Shown: piece by piece, positions 4,870 through 7,623 of the stretch
Position numbering within the stretch: the stretch's first letter is position 1
Layout of the letters: each line of letters starts with the position of its first letter
Assembly: GCA_902767395.1 (NCBI GenBank)
Contig: CACXHI010000216.1
Span: 1 to 7,623 of the forward strand
Length of the DNA: 7,623 bases
Source: Oscillospiraceae bacterium
GTDB lineage: Bacteria; Bacillota; Clostridia; Oscillospirales; Oscillospiraceae
Direction of reading: 5' to 3'
The notes under the pieces: generated by a model
What the model was told of the DNA's origin: nothing
What the model saw: only the letters and a program-made list of their open reading frames with translations
The model's database searches: none
Position numbers and translations under genes: made by a program

Positions 4870-7518
4870 ATGGCATCTGCAAAAAAGAAAACTGCAAAAC
4901 GGACGAACACGTCGAAGAATTCTGCGAGCGCGACGCGGCAGCCGCCGCTGCGCGAGCAGAGCGTTCTGACGCATTTCAAAAAGGAAATCTGGGGAATTGT
5001 CTGCGCCCTGCTTGCGATTCTGGTGGTTTTGAGCGGCTTGGATCGCGGCAGTGTGCTTGCCGGGGTCTTCTTGGGGCTGGTGGGGGAGATCGGACTGTTC
5101 GTTCTGCCTGTCGGCCTTGTGCTCTGCGCCATTGCCCTGATTGCCAACGGCGGCCGGTCGGTTGCCATGCGTGTGTTTTGTTCGCTGAGCTTCGCGTTTC
5201 TGGTTTCCGCTCTGGCCCATCTGGCCATTGACGCATCCAAGGCGGAGTGGGGCTTTGAAATGCTCGGCGTTCTTTATGAGGAGGGAGCGCGCGGTGTTTC
5301 CGGCGGCGTGATCGGCGGCCTGATTGCCATGCTGTTCTGCCTCCCCGGCGGCAAGCCGGTCGGCTGGGGCATTACAATTCTCCTGTTGATCGTTACGCTC
5401 CCTGCCTCTGTCAACCTGACGCTGACCGGCCTTCTGCGTGCCATCAATGAGCATCGGGATGAGCTTCGTGCCCAGAACAGGCCGGAGCGGCGGGAACCCG
5501 CCGAGGTGCTGGTGGAACGGGCAATTCAGCATCGGCAGGACCGGGAGGTCCGTCGGCAGGATCGGGAGGTGCGGCGCCAGCAGCGCCGTCGTTTTGAGTT
5601 CGACCTTCCCGTGGATGGGGAGGAACGTCCGAAAACGGGGGCGGACCGGAAAAAGTCTGCGGCGGAGTCGGAGCCGGTTCAGCTGCCGCTGACGGCTGCC
5701 GTCCCGCAGAAGGATGCAAGCCGTGAAAAAGCTTCCGCGTTCGATCTTCCTGTGGATGCGCCCGACAAGACAAAGGCCGAGGCCGGAGCGGCAAAGCCTG
5801 CCGCGGCGTCTGTCTCTTTTTCGGAGCCGACGCCCATTGGAAAACCCAAGCCGGAAGCTCCTTCTGTTTCTGCTCCCTCTGTGCAGACGCCTCCTGCCGA
5901 GAAGATCAAACCCTCTGAGGCGCGGCGTGCGGCTGCGGAGATTGGGATGGAAATCGAAAATACGCCTGCCCATGAAAAAACCGACTACGCCTATCCGCCC
6001 ATTGATCTACTGAATACGGTTGCCAATAACAGTGTGGACGCCAGCGCCGAAATGCGGGAAAATACCCGTCGTTTGCAGGAGAAGCTGGCTTGCTTCAACG
6101 TGGACGCGCAGATCGTCAACGTCACCCGTGGCCCGAACGTAACGATGTATGAGCTGCAGCTCGCACAGGGCGTTCGGCTGAGCAAGCTGACGGGCCTTTC
6201 GGATGACATTGCGCTGGAGCTTGGTGCGTCCGGCGTCCGCATTTCCGCGATTCCCGACAAGAATTCCATGGTTGGAATCGAGGTGCCGAATAAGCAAGTC
6301 AGTACGGTTTCAATCCGCGAGGTCATTGACTCCAAGGAATTTCGCGGTGCGAAGTCCAAGATCTCTTTTGCCGTCGGCAAAGATATCAACGGCAACTGCG
6401 TCGTGGGTGACATTGCGAAAATGCCTCACGTCCTGATCGCAGGAACGACCGGCTCAGGAAAATCGGTCTGCACCAACAGCATTTTGGTTTCCCTGCTCTA
6501 CAAGGCCACCCCCGAGGAGGTCAAGCTCATCGTGGTGGACCCCAAAATGGTCGAATTCGGTATCTACAATGGGATTCCGCACCTGCTGATCCCGGTTGTG
6601 ACCGACGCAAAGAAGGCTGCCGGCGCGCTGCAATGGGCGGTCACAGAGATGATGCGCCGCTACCGTTCGCTCTCCGAGGCCGGCGTGCGGGATATTGAGT
6701 CCTATAATAAGCTTGCTGCCACGGACGAAGAACTGGAGCCGATTCCCAAGCTGGTTGTCGTGATCGACGAGCTGGCGGATTTGATGCTCGTTGCGGGGAA
6801 GGAAGTCGAGGAAGCCATTTGCCGGATCGCGCAGATGGGCCGCGCCTCCGGCGTCCATCTGGTGATTGCCACACAGCGTCCCTCCGCCGACGTAATTACT
6901 GGCCTGATGAAAGCGAATATTCCGTCGAGAATCGCACTGGTGGTTTCCAGCGCGATGGAGTCGCGTATCATTCTCGACGCGATGGGCGCGGAAAAGCTCA
7001 TTGGCCGCGGTGACATGCTCTATGCCCCGCTTGGAAAGGGGAAGAAGCGTGTTCAGGGATGCTATATTGATGAAACCGAGGTTCAGCGGGTCATTGATTT
7101 TGTGAAGGCCAATGGAAGCGCAGACTATAACGACGAGGTACAGCAGGAAATTGAGCAGCGCGCCTCCCAGTCCGGCAAGAACAACGCGCCGAGCTCCAGC
7201 GCAACGCCCTCCAACCCCAACGGCAGCACAGACGACGAGGACGGCGACGAACTGCTTCCGGCTGCGGTTGAAGTGATTCTGGAGACCGGCCTGTGTTCGG
7301 TTTCTCTGCTTCAGCGCCGTCTGAAGCTGGGCTATGCCCGTGCAGCGCGGATTGTAGATGAGATGGAGGAGCGCGGGATCGTCGGCCCGTTTGAGGGCTC
7401 GAAGCCGCGCCAGCTCTTGATTAACAAAGAGCAGTGGGCCGCCATGCAGGGCGGTACGCCGCTTCCTGCTTCGCCCGACTTGACGGAGGATGCGCCGGTA
7501 GAGGAATTGATTGACTGA
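4870..7518 (+). CDS. ftsK: DNA translocase FtsK/SpoIIIE
   Basis: This is a membrane-anchored hexameric ATPase that pumps chromosomal DNA through the closing division or sporulation septum. The 882 residues read, in order: a Lys/Thr-rich basic N-terminus; four to five membrane segments (about 40-58, 65-93, 98-118, 144-158, 166-180); a long linker rich in Arg, Pro and Ala (about 185-370); the alpha domain (about 373-495); and the RecA-like motor. The motor has Walker A GTTGSGKS at 525-532, Walker B LVVVIDELAD with D633/E634, and GRASGVHLVIATQRPSADV from 657. An acidic Ser/Asn/Asp spacer (about 765-793) leads to the winged-helix gamma domain (about 794-861) that reads polar DNA motifs. The ATG at 4870 has AGGAG (4855-4859) 10 nt upstream. 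The linker holds a tandem RQDREVR repeat and two copies of FDLPVD. FtsK and SpoIIIE share this architecture, and sequence alone does not tell which role applies. No terminator is seen after the stop. Confidence 0.97.
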   Translation: MASAKKKTAKRTNTSKNSASATRQPPLREQSVLTHFKKEIWGIVCALLAILVVLSGLDRGSVLAGVFLGLVGEIGLFVLPVGLVLCAIALIANGGRSVAMRVFCSLSFAFLVSALAHLAIDASKAEWGFEMLGVLYEEGARGVSGGVIGGLIAMLFCLPGGKPVGWGITILLLIVTLPASVNLTLTGLLRAINEHRDELRAQNRPERREPAEVLVERAIQHRQDREVRRQDREVRRQQRRRFEFDLPVDGEERPKTGADRKKSAAESEPVQLPLTAAVPQKDASREKASAFDLPVDAPDKTKAEAGAAKPAAASVSFSEPTPIGKPKPEAPSVSAPSVQTPPAEKIKPSEARRAAAEIGMEIENTPAHEKTDYAYPPIDLLNTVANNSVDASAEMRENTRRLQEKLACFNVDAQIVNVTRGPNVTMYELQLAQGVRLSKLTGLSDDIALELGASGVRISAIPDKNSMVGIEVPNKQVSTVSIREVIDSKEFRGAKSKISFAVGKDINGNCVVGDIAKMPHVLIAGTTGSGKSVCTNSILVSLLYKATPEEVKLIVVDPKMVEFGIYNGIPHLLIPVVTDAKKAAGALQWAVTEMMRRYRSLSEAGVRDIESYNKLAATDEELEPIPKLVVVIDELADLMLVAGKEVEEAICRIAQMGRASGVHLVIATQRPSADVITGLMKANIPSRIALVVSSAMESRIILDAMGAEKLIGRGDMLYAPLGKGKKRVQGCYIDETEVQRVIDFVKANGSADYNDEVQQEIEQRASQSGKNNAPSSSATPSNPNGSTDDEDGDELLPAAVEVILETGLCSVSLLQRRLKLGYARAARIVDEMEERGIVGPFEGSKPRQLLINKEQWAAMQGGTPLPASPDLTEDAPVEELID
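5533..5574 (+). repeat. Tandem 21-bp repeat in ftsK linker (RQDREVR x2)
   Basis: Residues 222-228 and 229-235 of FtsK are identical heptads, RQDREVR, encoded by adjacent 21-bp units that differ at three third-codon positions. The repeat continues into RQQRRR, giving a strongly basic, probably helical patch just after the last membrane segment. It looks like a local in-frame duplication in a linker that tolerates length change. Confidence 0.8.
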
Positions 7519-7540
7519 CACACATTTTTCCGGGCTCTCG

Positions 7541-7568
7541 AAAAAAACCTGAAAAAAAGCGAAAAAAA
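7541..7568 (+). promoter_or_regulatory. Three phased A-tracts (candidate UP element / bent DNA)
   Basis: Runs of seven A residues occupy 7541-7547, 7552-7558 and 7562-7568, with centres 11 and 10 bp apart, that is, one helical turn. They end 3 bp before the -35 box at 7572. Relative to the predicted start near 7607 they span about -66 to -39. This matches the region contacted by the RNA polymerase alpha C-terminal domains and is a known setting for intrinsic bending upstream of strong promoters. Confidence 0.6.
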
Positions 7569-7571
7569 GGC

Positions 7572-7600
7572 TTGACAAAACGGGGAAAGCGTGCTAATAT
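7572..7600 (+). promoter_or_regulatory. Strong sigma-A promoter for a gene beyond the right edge
   Basis: A consensus -35 TTGACA (7572-7577) is separated by exactly 17 nt from TAATAT (7595-7600, 4 of 6). The spacer ends in TGC, so the -10 is of the extended TGn type. Predicted initiation is near 7607. The visible transcript start holds the 8-bp palindrome CTCGCGAG (7610-7617) and no start codon with a ribosome binding site, so the product is off the window. With the A-tracts upstream, a stable RNA or a highly expressed gene is plausible but not shown. Confidence 0.7.
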
Positions 7601-7623
7601 AGCGGAGCACTCGCGAGGGAGCG

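Noticed and set aside
4861..5973. Minus-strand 370-residue open frame opposite ftsK
   Set aside because: The translation is low-complexity Arg/Gly/His-rich with no domain, and it lies antisense to a clearly conserved gene.
7519..7571. Intrinsic terminator after ftsK
   Set aside because: Only a weak T/A-rich pairing around the GC-rich 7530-7540 is possible, with no stable stem followed by a T-run. The A-tracts fit an upstream promoter element better.
6454..7578. Minus-strand 374-residue open frame opposite the FtsK motor
   Set aside because: It is a shadow of the conserved motor-domain codons and has no recognisable family or ribosome binding site.

Overview
The window is a stretch of ordinary bacterial chromosome, with GC content estimated by eye in the mid to upper fifties. 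It carries five protein genes and no sign of a mobile element, CRISPR array or phage. Acetate kinase next to an acetate-using tRNA-modification gene, strong AGGAGG-type ribosome binding sites, sigma-A-type promoters with extended -10 elements and a SpoIIIE/FtsK translocase all point to a Firmicute of class Clostridia. The protein flavour and GC level fit the Oscillospirales (Ruminococcaceae/Oscillospiraceae) best. That placement is an inference from gene content, not from a search.

Layout. (1) Positions 1-1220, plus strand: the 3' part of a polytopic membrane protein with a C-terminal DUF4129-like domain; its start lies left of the window. (2) Positions 1221-1409: a convergent intergenic region with two hairpins, both reading best as terminators of the minus-strand gene ackA. 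(3) Positions 1410-2600, minus strand: ackA, acetate kinase, with the strongest codon bias in the window. (4) Positions 2601-2729: a divergent control region with candidate promoters for ackA and tmcAL. (5) Positions 2730-3947: tmcAL (ylbM-like), tRNA-Met cytidine acetate ligase. (6) Positions 3988-4833: a BacA/UppP-family undecaprenyl-diphosphate phosphatase homologue with several altered active-site residues. It is preceded by an extended -10 promoter lying over the tmcAL stop codon and by an 18-bp perfect palindrome. (7) Positions 4870-7518: a full-length FtsK/SpoIIIE DNA translocase. (8) Positions 7519-7623: three helically phased A-tracts followed by a near-consensus promoter for a gene beyond the right edge.

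How the genes relate. AckA interconverts acetate and acetyl phosphate, and TmcAL uses acetate plus ATP to acetylate the wobble cytidine of elongator tRNA-Met, so the divergent pair shares a metabolite. tmcAL, uppP and ftsK run in one direction with short gaps and no intrinsic terminator between them. They are probably co-transcribed, with an internal promoter able to drive uppP-ftsK separately. The last two act at the envelope and division septum.

I did not find an undescribed multi-gene system. The items most worth a second look are the BacA homologue that lacks conserved catalytic-motif residues, the palindrome at the start of its transcript, and the phased A-tract promoter at the right edge.
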